From positions 62,001 to 126,000 of the forward strand of contig NZ_NJIF01000002.1 in NCBI RefSeq assembly GCF_002209555.1: 64,000 nucleotides of DNA. Direction: 5' to 3'. Shown here in pieces: positions 33,744-41,367 of this stretch; the first letter of the stretch is position 1; each line of letters opens with the position of its first letter. The position numbers and the translations under genes were made by a program. The notes under the pieces are model-generated. The model saw nothing but the letters and a program-made list of their open reading frames with translations. It did not search any database and was not told the origin of the DNA. This DNA is from Achromobacter insolitus. GTDB lineage: Bacteria > Pseudomonadota > Gammaproteobacteria > Burkholderiales > Burkholderiaceae_B.

Positions 33744-34355
33744 ATGAAAGTTGCATTGATCGGAATTACCGGCCGCGTGGGCTCGCGCGTGGCTGACGAA
33801 TTGCTCAAGCGCGGTCATCAGGTCACGGGCATCGCCCGCAACCTTTCCGACGTGAATCCTCAGCCCGGCCTGACCGTCAAGCAGGGTGACGCCACCGACC
33901 CGCAAGCGCTGACTTCGTTGCTGACGGGCCACGACGCCGTCATCAGCGCATCCCGCTTCGTGTCTTCCGATGCCAAGCCGCTGTTGAGCGCGGTGAAGGA
34001 TGCGGGCGTGCCGCGCCTGTTGGTGGTGGGCGGCGCGGGCAGCCTGCTGGTCGCGCCCGGCAAGATGCTGATCGACACTCCCGAATTCCCCGACGCCTAC
34101 AAGCCCGAGGCCCGCGCCGGCGTGGTCTTCCTTGACGCCTTGCGCCAAGAAAAAGTGCTGAACTGGACCTTTCTGTCGCCTTCCGCGCTGTTCGAGCCGG
34201 GCGAGCGCACCGGCAAGTTCCGGCTGGGCGACGACACCTTGCTGGCCGATGACGAAGGCAAGAGCTGGATCTCGATGGAAGACTACGCCATCGCGCTGGT
34301 CGATGAACTTGAAGCGCCCAAGCACTCGCGCCGCCGCTATACGGTCGGCTATTGA
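33744..34355 (+). CDS. NAD(P)-dependent reductase, NADH-flavin-reductase-like (atypical SDR)
   Basis: This 203-residue protein is a compact Rossmann protein of the NmrA/YwnB-like atypical SDR group. KVALIGITGRVGSRVADELLKRGH gives the GxxGxxG coenzyme loop. GGAGSLLVAPG and FLSPSALFEPGERTGKFR are the usual later elements. It has AAGGAG 8 bases upstream and a strong terminator after it, so it is a single-gene unit. Flavin or quinone reduction is the general family role. Confidence 0.85.
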   Translation: MKVALIGITGRVGSRVADELLKRGHQVTGIARNLSDVNPQPGLTVKQGDATDPQALTSLLTGHDAVISASRFVSSDAKPLLSAVKDAGVPRLLVVGGAGSLLVAPGKMLIDTPEFPDAYKPEARAGVVFLDALRQEKVLNWTFLSPSALFEPGERTGKFRLGDDTLLADDEGKSWISMEDYAIALVDELEAPKHSRRRYTVGY

Positions 34356-34385
34356 TCGGTCAGCCGACAGCAGCCCGCAAGCAGG

Positions 34386-34413
34386 AAGAGGCCTCGATGA
34401 GAGGCCTCTTTTT
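34386..34413 (+). terminator. Intrinsic terminator of the reductase gene
   Basis: The arms AAGAGGCCTC and GAGGCCTCTT are perfectly complementary around GATGA, with further Ts after them. The structure is 30 bases past the stop codon. Confidence 0.93.
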
Positions 34414-34499
34414 CATTCGGGGTAAGGGCCGGAATCCATGTTTTTGTTTGTAAACTGGCACACCGCCAGCCGGCGTTCCGACACCTGAGTTTGCTCCGT

Positions 34500-34958
34500 A
34501 TGCGTATGAAGTTGAAATCGTTGGCCCTCTGTATGCTGGTTGCCGTCTCGTGCGTAGCGGCCGTGCCTGCAAGCGCCGCGCCGCCTCAGTCCAACAAGGA
34601 CCTCGTGGTGGCGTTCTTTCGCATGATGTTCCAGGATCGCGACATCGACGAGGCCGTGCGCCTGTACGTGAGCCCGAACTACACGCAGCACAATCCTTAC
34701 ATGCAGGACGGCATCGGACCGTTGGTGGATTTCTTCCCCGCGTATTTCGAGCAGCACCCGCAGTCCATCGTCGAGATCAAGCGCGTGATCGCCGAGGGCG
34801 ACCTGGTGGTTATCCACAACTTGTGGCGCGATTCGCCGGAAGACCGCGGCCAGGCCGTCATGGACATCTTCCGTGTGGATAACGGCAAGATCGTCGAGCA
34901 CTGGGACGTGAGCCAGGAAATCCCCGAGAATCCGGCCAACAAGAACGGCATGTTCTAG
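34500..34958 (+). CDS. Secreted SnoaL-like (NTF2 fold) protein
   Basis: This 152-residue protein has a signal peptide of ~26 residues (KSLALCMLVAVSCVAAVPASA) and a SnoaL-like NTF2-type cone. DEAVRLYVSPNYTQHNPYMQDG and VDNGKIVEHWDV are the typical pocket segments. SnoaL relatives are cyclases, isomerases or ligand-binding proteins. A TTG at 34491 or ATG at 34506 could also be the start; 34500 gives the best signal peptide. The flavin reductase gene begins 10 bases after its stop. Confidence 0.8.
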   Translation: MRMKLKSLALCMLVAVSCVAAVPASAAPPQSNKDLVVAFFRMMFQDRDIDEAVRLYVSPNYTQHNPYMQDGIGPLVDFFPAYFEQHPQSIVEIKRVIAEGDLVVIHNLWRDSPEDRGQAVMDIFRVDNGKIVEHWDVSQEIPENPANKNGMF

Positions 34959-34968
34959 GAAGCGCCGC

Positions 34969-35538
34969 ATGTCCAGCATCGAACCCGTAGAACTGTCCCG
35001 CGCCTATCTTTTGCTGAACCACGGTCCCACGGTGCTGGTGACCAGCGCGCACGGCGATGCGCGCAACGTCATGGCGGCGGCGTGGGCCATGCCACTGGAT
35101 TTCAGTCCGCCCAAGATGCTGGTGGTTGTGGACAAGAACACCTACACGCGCGGCCTGATCGAAGCGTCGGGCGAATTCGCGCTGTGCATCCCGTCGCGGG
35201 CACAGGCCCGCGCCACGCTGCTGGTGGGCACGAATTCCGGCCGCGACGAAGATAAGTTCCAGGCCAGCGGCCTGACGACTTTTCCCGCCAGCAAGATCGG
35301 CGCTCCGCTCATCAGCGGCTGCCTGGGCTGGCTTGAATGCCGCGTCGTGCCCGAACCGCACAACCAGCAGGCCTACGATCTCTTCATCGGCGAAGTCGTG
35401 GCGGCCTGGGCCGCGCCGGAAGCGTTTTCCGGCAACCGCTGGCATTTTCCCGACGACGAGCGCCGTTCCGTGCACTACGTGGCGGGTGGCTCTTTCTTCG
35501 CCACCGGCGAAGCCTTTAACGTTTCCGATCCGGAGTAA
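34969..35538 (+). CDS. Flavin reductase family protein
   Basis: This 189-residue FMN-binding split-barrel protein (flavin_reduct family) has VMAAAWAMPLDFSPPKMLVVVDKN as its flavin phosphate segment and SGEFALCIPS after it. The middle of the chain (NSGRDEDKFQASGLTTFPA) matches the family's substrate loop. It overlaps functionally with the secreted SnoaL gene before it and the deoxyribosyltransferase gene 5 bases after it, suggesting one transcript. Confidence 0.85.
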   Translation: MSSIEPVELSRAYLLLNHGPTVLVTSAHGDARNVMAAAWAMPLDFSPPKMLVVVDKNTYTRGLIEASGEFALCIPSRAQARATLLVGTNSGRDEDKFQASGLTTFPASKIGAPLISGCLGWLECRVVPEPHNQQAYDLFIGEVVAAWAAPEAFSGNRWHFPDDERRSVHYVAGGSFFATGEAFNVSDPE

Positions 35539-35543
35539 TCGTC

Positions 35544-36053
35544 ATGCGCAGCGTGTATCTGGCGGGTTTCGACGTGTTCCTGCCCGATGCGGCGGCGCAC
35601 GGAATGCGTTTGAAGGCGCTTTGCGCCACCTATGGGTTCGAAGGCCTGTTTCCGTTGGACAACGAGGCGCCGCAGGATCTGTCCGGGCTGGCGTTGGCGC
35701 AATGGATCTATCGCGAGAACGTCGCCCTGATCCGGCGCGCGGATATGGTGATGGCGAACCTGAATCCGTTCCGCGGCGCGGAGCCTGATTCCGGCACCGC
35801 ATTTGAAGTCGGTTACGCGATTGCCTGCGGCAAGCCCGTGTGGGGCTATACCGGCCAGGCGGGCACGCTGATAGACCAGGTTGCGGTGGGGGCGGCGGCC
35901 GACGATGGCGTGTCGCGCATGGTCGATGCGCACGGCTACACCGTGGAAGACTTCGGCCTGAGCCTGAATCTCATGTTGGCGTGCAGCGCCCGCATTGTCA
36001 CGGGCGGCGCCGCCGACTGCCTGGCGCAGATGGCCCGGGCGCCAGGGCGCTAG
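35544..36053 (+). CDS. Nucleoside 2-deoxyribosyltransferase family protein
   Basis: This 169-residue protein starts RSVYLAGFDVFLPDA, the usual opening of the family, and has the DMVMANLNPFRG and PDSGTAFEVGYA segments. The catalytic Glu lies in PDSGTAFEVGYA. The family exchanges the base of 2'-deoxynucleosides or hydrolyses deoxyribonucleotides. The gene ends the SnoaL-flavin reductase unit and converges on the TetR gene. Confidence 0.87.
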   Translation: MRSVYLAGFDVFLPDAAAHGMRLKALCATYGFEGLFPLDNEAPQDLSGLALAQWIYRENVALIRRADMVMANLNPFRGAEPDSGTAFEVGYAIACGKPVWGYTGQAGTLIDQVAVGAAADDGVSRMVDAHGYTVEDFGLSLNLMLACSARIVTGGAADCLAQMARAPGR

Positions 36054-36056
36054 GCC

Positions 36057-36072
36057 CCGTGCCCGTGCACGG
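36057..36072. terminator. Short hairpin between convergent genes
   Basis: CCGTGC-CCGT-GCACGG lies in the 25-bp gap between the deoxyribosyltransferase and TetR genes. The stem is 6 bp and no T-run is present, so this is a low-confidence terminator. Confidence 0.3.
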
Positions 36073-36078
36073 TGGCGG

Positions 36079-36735
36079 CTAGCCGCGGGCCTTTGCCGTC
36101 TTGCGCGGTGCGGCGCGCGGGGCGGGTTCGCCCAGGTATCCCATCACCGCATCGACCACCGCCTGTTCCAGCTGCTGTGTCGAGAATCCCGCGGGCGGTT
36201 CCAACGCCGCCGCGTGCACCAGTGACTCCATGATGCGCAAGACGACATAGGTCGCCAGATCGCGGTCCTGCTGCGCGATTTCGGCGCGATGCAGTTCCAG
36301 AAGATGGCGCATGCGCCTGTGGATATCCTGGTCCGCGCGGCTGTGCTCATGCGGCTGGTCGAACAGTGGAAACTCCCTTTCCAGCACACGGTGCAACGCG
36401 GGCTCCAGCAGGTGGGCGTGCAGCATCGCTTCGACGATGGCGGCGACGCGCTCGCGCAACGTGGCGGCGGGATTGCTGTCCAGGACCGCGTCGATGACAT
36501 CCAGCATCTGGTTGTCGTGGCGGTTATGCAGCGCCGCGATCAGGGCATTCTTGTTGGGAAAGTACTGATACAGCGAACCGACGCTGACGCCGGCGGTCTC
36601 CGCGATCAGGTTGGTGTTGGTGCCCGCATAGCCGTGCGTGGCCAAAACGCGAGCCGTGGCTTGAAGAATTGTCTCTACGGTGTGCTGGGACCTGAGCTGG
36701 CGTGGCGATTTCCGGGGCTGGGGGATGGCGGTCAT
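36079..36735 (-). CDS. TetR family transcriptional regulator
   Basis: This 218-residue repressor has its DNA-binding domain at ~10-60: TVETILQATARVLATHGYAG, then the recognition segment AETAGVSVGSLYQYFPNKNAL. The C-terminal ligand domain resembles the TetR_C group that ends LVHAAALEPPAG. The Arg/Lys-rich end (APRKTAKARG) is unusual but short. It is divergent from the MFS gene, with a palindrome between them, so it probably represses the exporter. Confidence 0.9.
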   Translation of the reverse strand: MTAIPQPRKSPRQLRSQHTVETILQATARVLATHGYAGTNTNLIAETAGVSVGSLYQYFPNKNALIAALHNRHDNQMLDVIDAVLDSNPAATLRERVAAIVEAMLHAHLLEPALHRVLEREFPLFDQPHEHSRADQDIHRRMRHLLELHRAEIAQQDRDLATYVVLRIMESLVHAAALEPPAGFSTQQLEQAVVDAVMGYLGEPAPRAAPRKTAKARG

Positions 36736-36761
36736 GGGTACTGTGAAAGGCGAGTATCGAA

Positions 36762-36779
36762 TATGAGCAATGGCTCATA
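36762..36779. promoter_or_regulatory. Predicted TetR operator
   Basis: The perfect dyad TATGAGC-AATG-GCTCATA lies 27 bp before the TetR start and 106 bp before the MFS start. Its size and placement in a divergent TetR-exporter region are classic for an autoregulatory operator. Confidence 0.65.
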
Positions 36780-36884
36780 AAATTTCCGGCAGGCAATCCG
36801 GTTCATCGCCCGCACACGGCGATTATGCCATCGGCGGTTTTCTAACTGGTTCCGGATTGCGCATCTCTCACTTAAGGAAATTCA

Positions 36885-38084
36885 ATGTCGCATTCATCGA
36901 CGGCCGGGGCCATGCCCGCGGCCCAGGGGCCCGTGCGCTCTGTGTTCGCGCAAGTGCTGCCGCTGGCGCTGGCGGTATTCGTCGGGTTCTTCATGATTGG
37001 TCTGCCCATGCCGGTGCTGCCACTGTACGTGGACGGCACATTGGCGTTGGGCGCGCTGGTCGTCGGCGTGGTGGCGGGCCTGCAATTTGCCGCCGCCTTG
37101 TTGTCGCGCGCCTATGCGGGCTCGCTGGCCGACCGCCGCGGCGCCAAGCGCGCGGTAGTGGGCGGTTTCGCGCTGGGCTCGGTCGCGGGGCTGTGCTATC
37201 TGCTGGCCGATGACCTGTCGGCCAGGCCGCAGGCGGCGCTGGCCGCGCTCTTGGCGGGACGCGCGCTGATGGGCTGCGCTGAAAGCCTCATCGTTACCGG
37301 CGCCCTGAGCTGGGGCGTGGGCCGTGTGGGCCCCCAGAATGCGGGCCGCGTGATGGCCTGGGTCGGCGTGGCGATCTATGCCGCCTACGCGCTGGGCGCG
37401 CCGGCCGGCATGCAGCTATATGGCGCCACCGGTTTCGCCGGTATCGCCTGGGCCACCGCGTTGATTCCACTGGTGGCTCTGGCCCTGGTGCTGCCCCTGC
37501 GCGGAGTGCGTGCCGCCGGAGGCGCGCGCACGCCCTTCTATCGCGTGCTGGGACTGGTGCTTCTGCCCGGCGCGGGGCTGGCCCTGGCCAGCGTCGGCTT
37601 CGGGGTGATCACCGCGTTTGTGAGCCTGCTGTTCTCGCAGCGGGGCTGGGAGGGCGCAGCATGGATGTTTACCGCCTTCGGCGCGGGCTTCATCCTGGCG
37701 CGTGTGTTCTTCGCGGGCCTGCCCGACAAACTGGGCGGCGCGCGCGTGGCGCTGATCTGCGTGCTGATCGAGGCGGCGGGACAATGGCTGATCTGGACCG
37801 GCTCCACGCCCGCCTGGGCCTATGCAGGCGCGCTATTGACGGGCGCGGGCTACTCGTTGGCATTCCCGGCCTTTGGCGTGGAAGCGGTGCGCCGCGTGCC
37901 CGCGGCAAGCCGTGGCACTGCCATGGGCGCATACGTGGCCTTCCTGGATATCGCTTTGGGGCTGAGCAGCCCTGCGGCCGGTTGGTTGGCCGGGGCGCAA
38001 GGCTACGGCGCGGTGTATGCGTTGGGCGGCGCGTGCGCGCTGGCGGCAATGGTCGTGGCCATGGCGCTCAAGGGACGGCGTTGA
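36885..38084 (+). CDS. MFS transporter (YhhS/arabinose-exporter-like)
   Basis: This 399-residue exporter has twelve predicted helices. FMIGLPMPVLPLYVDGTLALG follows helix 1, and the motif-A loop is AGSLADRRGAKRAV. GRALMGCAESLIVTGALSWG is the fourth-helix feature of the YhhS-like group. AAGGAAATTC lies before the ATG. It is paired with a TetR regulator, so efflux of a drug or metabolite is likely. Confidence 0.88.
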   Translation: MSHSSTAGAMPAAQGPVRSVFAQVLPLALAVFVGFFMIGLPMPVLPLYVDGTLALGALVVGVVAGLQFAAALLSRAYAGSLADRRGAKRAVVGGFALGSVAGLCYLLADDLSARPQAALAALLAGRALMGCAESLIVTGALSWGVGRVGPQNAGRVMAWVGVAIYAAYALGAPAGMQLYGATGFAGIAWATALIPLVALALVLPLRGVRAAGGARTPFYRVLGLVLLPGAGLALASVGFGVITAFVSLLFSQRGWEGAAWMFTAFGAGFILARVFFAGLPDKLGGARVALICVLIEAAGQWLIWTGSTPAWAYAGALLTGAGYSLAFPAFGVEAVRRVPAASRGTAMGAYVAFLDIALGLSSPAAGWLAGAQGYGAVYALGGACALAAMVVAMALKGRR

Positions 38085-38090
38085 TACCCA

Positions 38091-38115
38091 AGGCGGCGCC
38101 GACTCGGCGCCGCCT
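38091..38115. terminator. Strong GC hairpin between convergent MFS and ribB genes
   Basis: An 11-bp perfect stem AGGCGGCGCCG pairs with CGGCGCCGCCT around ACT. It stands 6 bases after the MFS stop and 9 bases before the ribB stop and can serve both genes. No T-run follows. Confidence 0.55.
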
Positions 38116-38124
38116 GCCCGCGGA

Positions 38125-38844
38125 TCAGACCGTCGCGGCCATCTCCAGCACTTCGTCGTCGATCGCTTCGGCCTGGCCGTCCTTCAGCTGTTGCAGATGG
38201 TCGGCCAGTTCGGCGATGGTCAACGCCACCAGCCCGTGCTGGGCGGCATAGCGCTCCAGGGCCGCGCCGCGCATCATCGTGCCATCGGCATTCATCAGTT
38301 CGCACAGCACGCCGGCCGGGCGCAGGCCTGCCAGCACCGCCAGGTCCACCGAGCCTTCGGTGTGGCCGCGGCGGGTCAGCACGCCGCCCGGCTGGGCGCG
38401 CAGCGGGAACACATGGCCCGGGCTGACGATGTCGTCGCTTTGCGCCGTGGGCGAGATGGCGGCGCGGATGGTCGTGACCCGGTCCACGGCCGACACGCCG
38501 GTGCTGACGCCCTCGCGCGCCTCGATGGACACGGTGAACGCGGTGGCAAAGCGGCTCTGGTTACGCTGGACCATGGGCGGCAGTTCCAGCCGGTCCAGGG
38601 TTTCGCCGGGCAGGCACAGGCAGACGATGCCGCTGCCGTCGCGGATCAGCTGAGCCATGACGGGCACGGTCAGCTTGTCGGCGGCCACGATCAGGTCGGC
38701 TTCATTCTCGCGGTCGAAGTCGTCCATGAGGATGATCGGGCGGCCCAGGCGCAGATGATGCAGGGCGCGCTGCAAGCGGGCGGCAAAGGGCTGCGAAGCC
38801 AGGCTGGGGATGGGAGACTGCGGGGTAAGGGTAACGTTGGACAT
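38125..38844 (-). CDS. ribB: 3,4-dihydroxy-2-butanone-4-phosphate synthase
   Basis: This 239-residue enzyme makes the four-carbon unit of riboflavin from ribulose 5-phosphate. The acidic metal loop is [16 protein letters not shown], and the later HTEGSVDLA motif holds the second metal ligand. It is a stand-alone RibB, not fused to GTP cyclohydrolase II. The ~20-residue N-terminal extension ([13 protein letters not shown]) is longer than in E. coli. An FMN riboswitch 117 bp upstream controls it. Confidence 0.95.
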   Translation of the reverse strand: MSNVTLTPQSPIPSLASQPFAARLQRALHHLRLGRPIILMDDFDRENEADLIVAADKLTVPVMAQLIRDGSGIVCLCLPGETLDRLELPPMVQRNQSRFATAFTVSIEAREGVSTGVSAVDRVTTIRAAISPTAQSDDIVSPGHVFPLRAQPGGVLTRRGHTEGSVDLAVLAGLRPAGVLCELMNADGTMMRGAALERYAAQHGLVALTIAELADHLQQLKDGQAEAIDDEVLEMAATV

Positions 38845-38919
38845 TTGAAACGCTCTCGCAAGTTAATAGGGGCGAAAAACGTTTCAGGGCTACTCGACAG
38901 CCGAACGCAATACGGCAGT

Positions 38920-38939
38920 CCAGGCGCAAAGGCGCCTGG
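38920..38939 (-). other. Hairpin between FMN riboswitch and ribB
   Basis: CCAGGCGC and GCGCCTGG pair perfectly around CTTT (minus strand). It is in the leader after the aptamer, the place of the expression platform. No T-run follows, so control may be through rho or through blocking translation, not an intrinsic terminator. Confidence 0.45.
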
Positions 38940-38960
38940 TGCTACCGGGGTTGTGCCGGC

Positions 38961-39110
38961 ACATCTTCTCTCATCCGGACTATGACCGTCGGCCCTGGCA
39001 TCTCACCAGATCTGCTGACCCCGGTATCCATAAAGGACGCCGGGCGCTCGCGGGCTCGCCACATTGCATGGCATACCGCCGGTGGGGAATTTCGCCCCGC
39101 CCTGAAGACG
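38961..39110 (-). ncRNA. FMN riboswitch (RFN element) of ribB
   Basis: Read on the minus strand, the leader contains the conserved aptamer pieces in order: GGGCGGGGCGAAATTCCCC, ACCGGCGGTA, AGCCCGCGAGCG, GGTCAGCAGATCTGGTGAG, ATGCCAGGGCCGACGGT, and CATAGTCCGGATGAGAGAAG. These are the near-invariant parts of RFN elements that bind FMN and lower riboflavin gene expression. It ends 117 bp before the ribB start. Confidence 0.96.
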
Positions 39111-39139
39111 TACTGCATGTCGTGTTAACGACCTGCGGA

Positions 39140-39170
39140 ATTGTACGCCTGTCTGGAACGGAGCCGGCAA
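39140..39170 (-). promoter_or_regulatory. Candidate promoter of the riboswitch-ribB transcript
   Basis: On the minus strand, TTGCCG (39170-39165) and TACAAT (39145-39140) lie upstream of the aptamer. The spacing is 19 bp, longer than ideal, so this is only a candidate. Confidence 0.4.
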
Positions 39171-39224
39171 TACGCGTGCTGCGCCTGGGGTTTTCAGCGG
39201 TGGCGGGGTCCGACCCCGCACCGA

Positions 39225-39761
39225 TCAGGCAATGGCTTCGGCGGTTTCCGCGTCTTCGGGCTTGTCGGCCTTTTCTTTCTTCTTCTTTTTGGCCGGCAGC
39301 GCCAGCATGGTGCCCCGGCACGGCGGCGTGCCGCAGAGGCAGCGGTAGCCTTCCTTCAGCTTCTTGGTGATGCGGCCGTCCAGCACCAGGCCGTAGTCGT
39401 ACGACAATTCGGTGCCGCGCGGGATGTCCTGCAGCGCGACGATGTAGACCCGCTTGCCGTGCTTGCCTTCCTGCGCTTCGCAGTTGGGTTGGCAGGAATG
39501 GTTGATCCAGCGGGCGTCGTTGCCCTTGTCGCCGCCGTCGATCACGCGGCCGGTACTGAGCGCGAAGAAGAAGGTATGGAAGGGGTCGTCCGGATTGGTC
39601 GGGTGACGGCGGTCGGCCTCCTTGGCGCTGATGCGCTCGCCGCCGTACTCGATGATGCGCGTACCCGCGGGAATCTTGCGCGCGGCGAAGACGCCGTTGC
39701 CGTGCAGCTTGGAGCGGCGGACAACATACCAGGGCTTGATCGGGGTGTCTTCGTTGGTCAT
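39225..39761 (-). CDS. SET domain protein (predicted lysine methyltransferase)
   Basis: This 178-residue protein is almost entirely a SET domain. LHGNGVFAARKIPAGTRIIEY begins it, RWINHSCQPNCEA is the NHSC cofactor motif and GTELSYDYG gives the catalytic Tyr region. A post-SET Cys cluster (RCLCGTPPC) follows. The C-terminal 25 residues are Lys/Glu/Ala-rich (AKKKKKEKADK). The family transfers methyl groups from S-adenosylmethionine to lysines. The bacterial target is unknown; Lys/Ala-rich H1-like proteins, one of which (the TopB tail) is encoded 8 kb away, are plausible. ATG 39761 is used because the frame upstream lacks conservation-like features. Confidence 0.88.
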   Translation of the reverse strand: MTNEDTPIKPWYVVRRSKLHGNGVFAARKIPAGTRIIEYGGERISAKEADRRHPTNPDDPFHTFFFALSTGRVIDGGDKGNDARWINHSCQPNCEAQEGKHGKRVYIVALQDIPRGTELSYDYGLVLDGRITKKLKEGYRCLCGTPPCRGTMLALPAKKKKKEKADKPEDAETAEAIA

Positions 39762-39866
39762 TGCTCGATGGAAGTGGCGGTGAGACGAAACAGAATTATA
39801 TCGACGCCTATTTGACGGTTTGATAGGCGTATAGTGTGCGCCGCCTTGTTCCTCCTGGTTAACACC

Positions 39867-40787
39867 ATGATTGTCCGTCCGCGTCCTTCCGCGCTGGCTT
39901 TGTTCTTTATCTTGCGCGGCTCCATCGTCCCGCGAATCCTCAGCCGCATCCTGGTCATCACCGCGCTGTCGTGCTTCGTGGTGTGGATGTTCCACCGTGA
40001 ATGGTTCTCGCCCGCCCACTTGTCGGCGGTGCCGTTTTCGTTGTTCGGTCTGGCCCTGTCCGTGTTCATGGGCTTTCGCAACAACGTCTGTTACGACCGC
40101 TGGTGGGAAGCGCGCAAGCAATGGGGCGAATTGATCGTGCAGGCGCGCAGCCTGGCGCGAGAAAGCGCGGTGCTGCTGGCGGCCAGCACCGCCAATCCGG
40201 TGCAGGAGCGCATCGTGCGCCGTTGCATCGGCTTCGGCTATGCGCTGGCGGCGCGGCTGCGGCAAGAGGATATGGCCGTCGCGGCGCGGCCCTGGGTGCA
40301 GCAGGACGAGGCCGAGGCCCTGGCCGGTTGCCGCAACGTGCCCGACGCCCTGCTCATGGCCATCAACCGCGACCTGGCGGCCTGTCTGCGGCGCGGCGAG
40401 CTGACCGACATCCTGTACCAGGCCCTGACCCACCGCGTGGCCGCCTGTGCCGCGATCCAGGCCGCCTGCGAGCGGATCAAGTTCACGCCTTCGCCCTTTG
40501 CCTATTCGCTGCTGTTGCATCGCACGGCCTGGTTGTTTTGCCTGCTGCTGCCCTTTGGCCTGGTGGGCACGCTGGACTACATGATGCCGGCGGCGGTCAC
40601 CATCGTTGCCTACACCTTCTTCGGTTTGGATGCGGTGGGCGACGAACTGGAAGACCCGTTCGGTAACGACGAAAACGACCTGCCGCTGTCGGCGCTGGCC
40701 CGTGTTATTGAAATCGACCTGCTGGAAGGCCTGGGCGTGCGGCCCCTGCCCGAGCCCGCCGTCCCGGTGGATTTCGTGCTGCGCTGA
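39867..40787 (+). CDS. Bestrophin family ion channel (UPF0187)
   Basis: This 306-residue membrane protein has four main helices and family markers SLFGLALSVFMGFRNNVCYDRWWEARKQWG, seen in shortened form at ~55-85, and LDAVGDELEDPFG near 265. Bacterial bestrophins form pentameric chloride or cation channels. ATG 39867 opens the conserved part; an ATG at 39834 would add 11 residues. It converges on the Lrp gene with only 7 bases between. Confidence 0.9.
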   Translation: MIVRPRPSALALFFILRGSIVPRILSRILVITALSCFVVWMFHREWFSPAHLSAVPFSLFGLALSVFMGFRNNVCYDRWWEARKQWGELIVQARSLARESAVLLAASTANPVQERIVRRCIGFGYALAARLRQEDMAVAARPWVQQDEAEALAGCRNVPDALLMAINRDLAACLRRGELTDILYQALTHRVAACAAIQAACERIKFTPSPFAYSLLLHRTAWLFCLLLPFGLVGTLDYMMPAAVTIVAYTFFGLDAVGDELEDPFGNDENDLPLSALARVIEIDLLEGLGVRPLPEPAVPVDFVLR

Positions 40788-40794
40788 AGGACGC

Positions 40795-41265
40795 TTATTC
40801 CGCCAGACCCGTCAACGGCAGCTTGGTTTCCTTTAACCGGCGCAGCACGAAGCAGGATTTGCTGTGGCGAATCCCCGGAATGCGGTAGAGCTGTTCTCGC
40901 AACAGCCGCTCGTAGTCGCGGGTGTCGCGCACGGCGATACGGATGTAATAGTCATAGTCGCCCGAGACCAGAAAGGCTTCCAGGACCTCGGGAATCTGCG
41001 CCAGCGCCCGGCCAAACTCGTACAGCGTCTCCTCGCTGTGGCTCTCCAGGGTGACGTGAACGATTACCGTGTCCATGAAGCCCAGGCTGGCCGGGTCGAT
41101 GTCCACGGTATAGCCGCGGATCACGCCGGCGCTTTCCATGCGTTTGATGCGGTTCCAGCAGGGCGTGGACGACAGGCCGACGGCCGCGCCGATGTCGTTC
41201 AGGCTGGCGCGCGCGTTGTCCTGCAGCACCTTGAGTATGGCGAGATCAAACTTGTCCAGGTTCAT
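40795..41265 (-). CDS. Lrp/AsnC family transcriptional regulator
   Basis: This 156-residue regulator has an N-terminal helix-turn-helix (~1-60: LDKFDLAILKVLQDNARASL, then VGLSSTPCWNRIKRMESAG) and a C-terminal RAM/AsnC ligand domain (~65-150: VIVHVTLESHSEETLYEF, then VSGDYDYYIRIAVRD). It is divergent from the acetolactate-synthase-like gene, and a 41-bp symmetric element lies between them. Control by a branched-chain or other amino acid is expected. Confidence 0.9.
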   Translation of the reverse strand: MNLDKFDLAILKVLQDNARASLNDIGAAVGLSSTPCWNRIKRMESAGVIRGYTVDIDPASLGFMDTVIVHVTLESHSEETLYEFGRALAQIPEVLEAFLVSGDYDYYIRIAVRDTRDYERLLREQLYRIPGIRHSKSCFVLRRLKETKLPLTGLAE

Positions 41266-41314
41266 TTTCTTTGATTCCTTAAAATCAAAGATAAATTTAC
41301 TCCGTCTATCGGTT

Positions 41315-41355
41315 ATTCGTGGAAAAGAAGATAAATATTCTTCCGATCTACGAAT
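41315..41355. promoter_or_regulatory. Predicted Lrp/AsnC operator, 41-bp nested dyad
   Basis: Two pairs of arms share one centre at 41335. The outer pair is ATTCGT (41315-41320) with ACGAAT (41350-41355); the inner pair is GAAGA (41327-41331) with TCTTC (41339-41343) around an AT-rich heptamer. It ends 12 bp before the acetolactate-synthase-like start and is 50 bp from the Lrp start. The long, AT-rich dyad suits an Lrp octamer or dimer pair. Confidence 0.6.
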
Positions 41356-41367
41356 AAGATAGATAGC

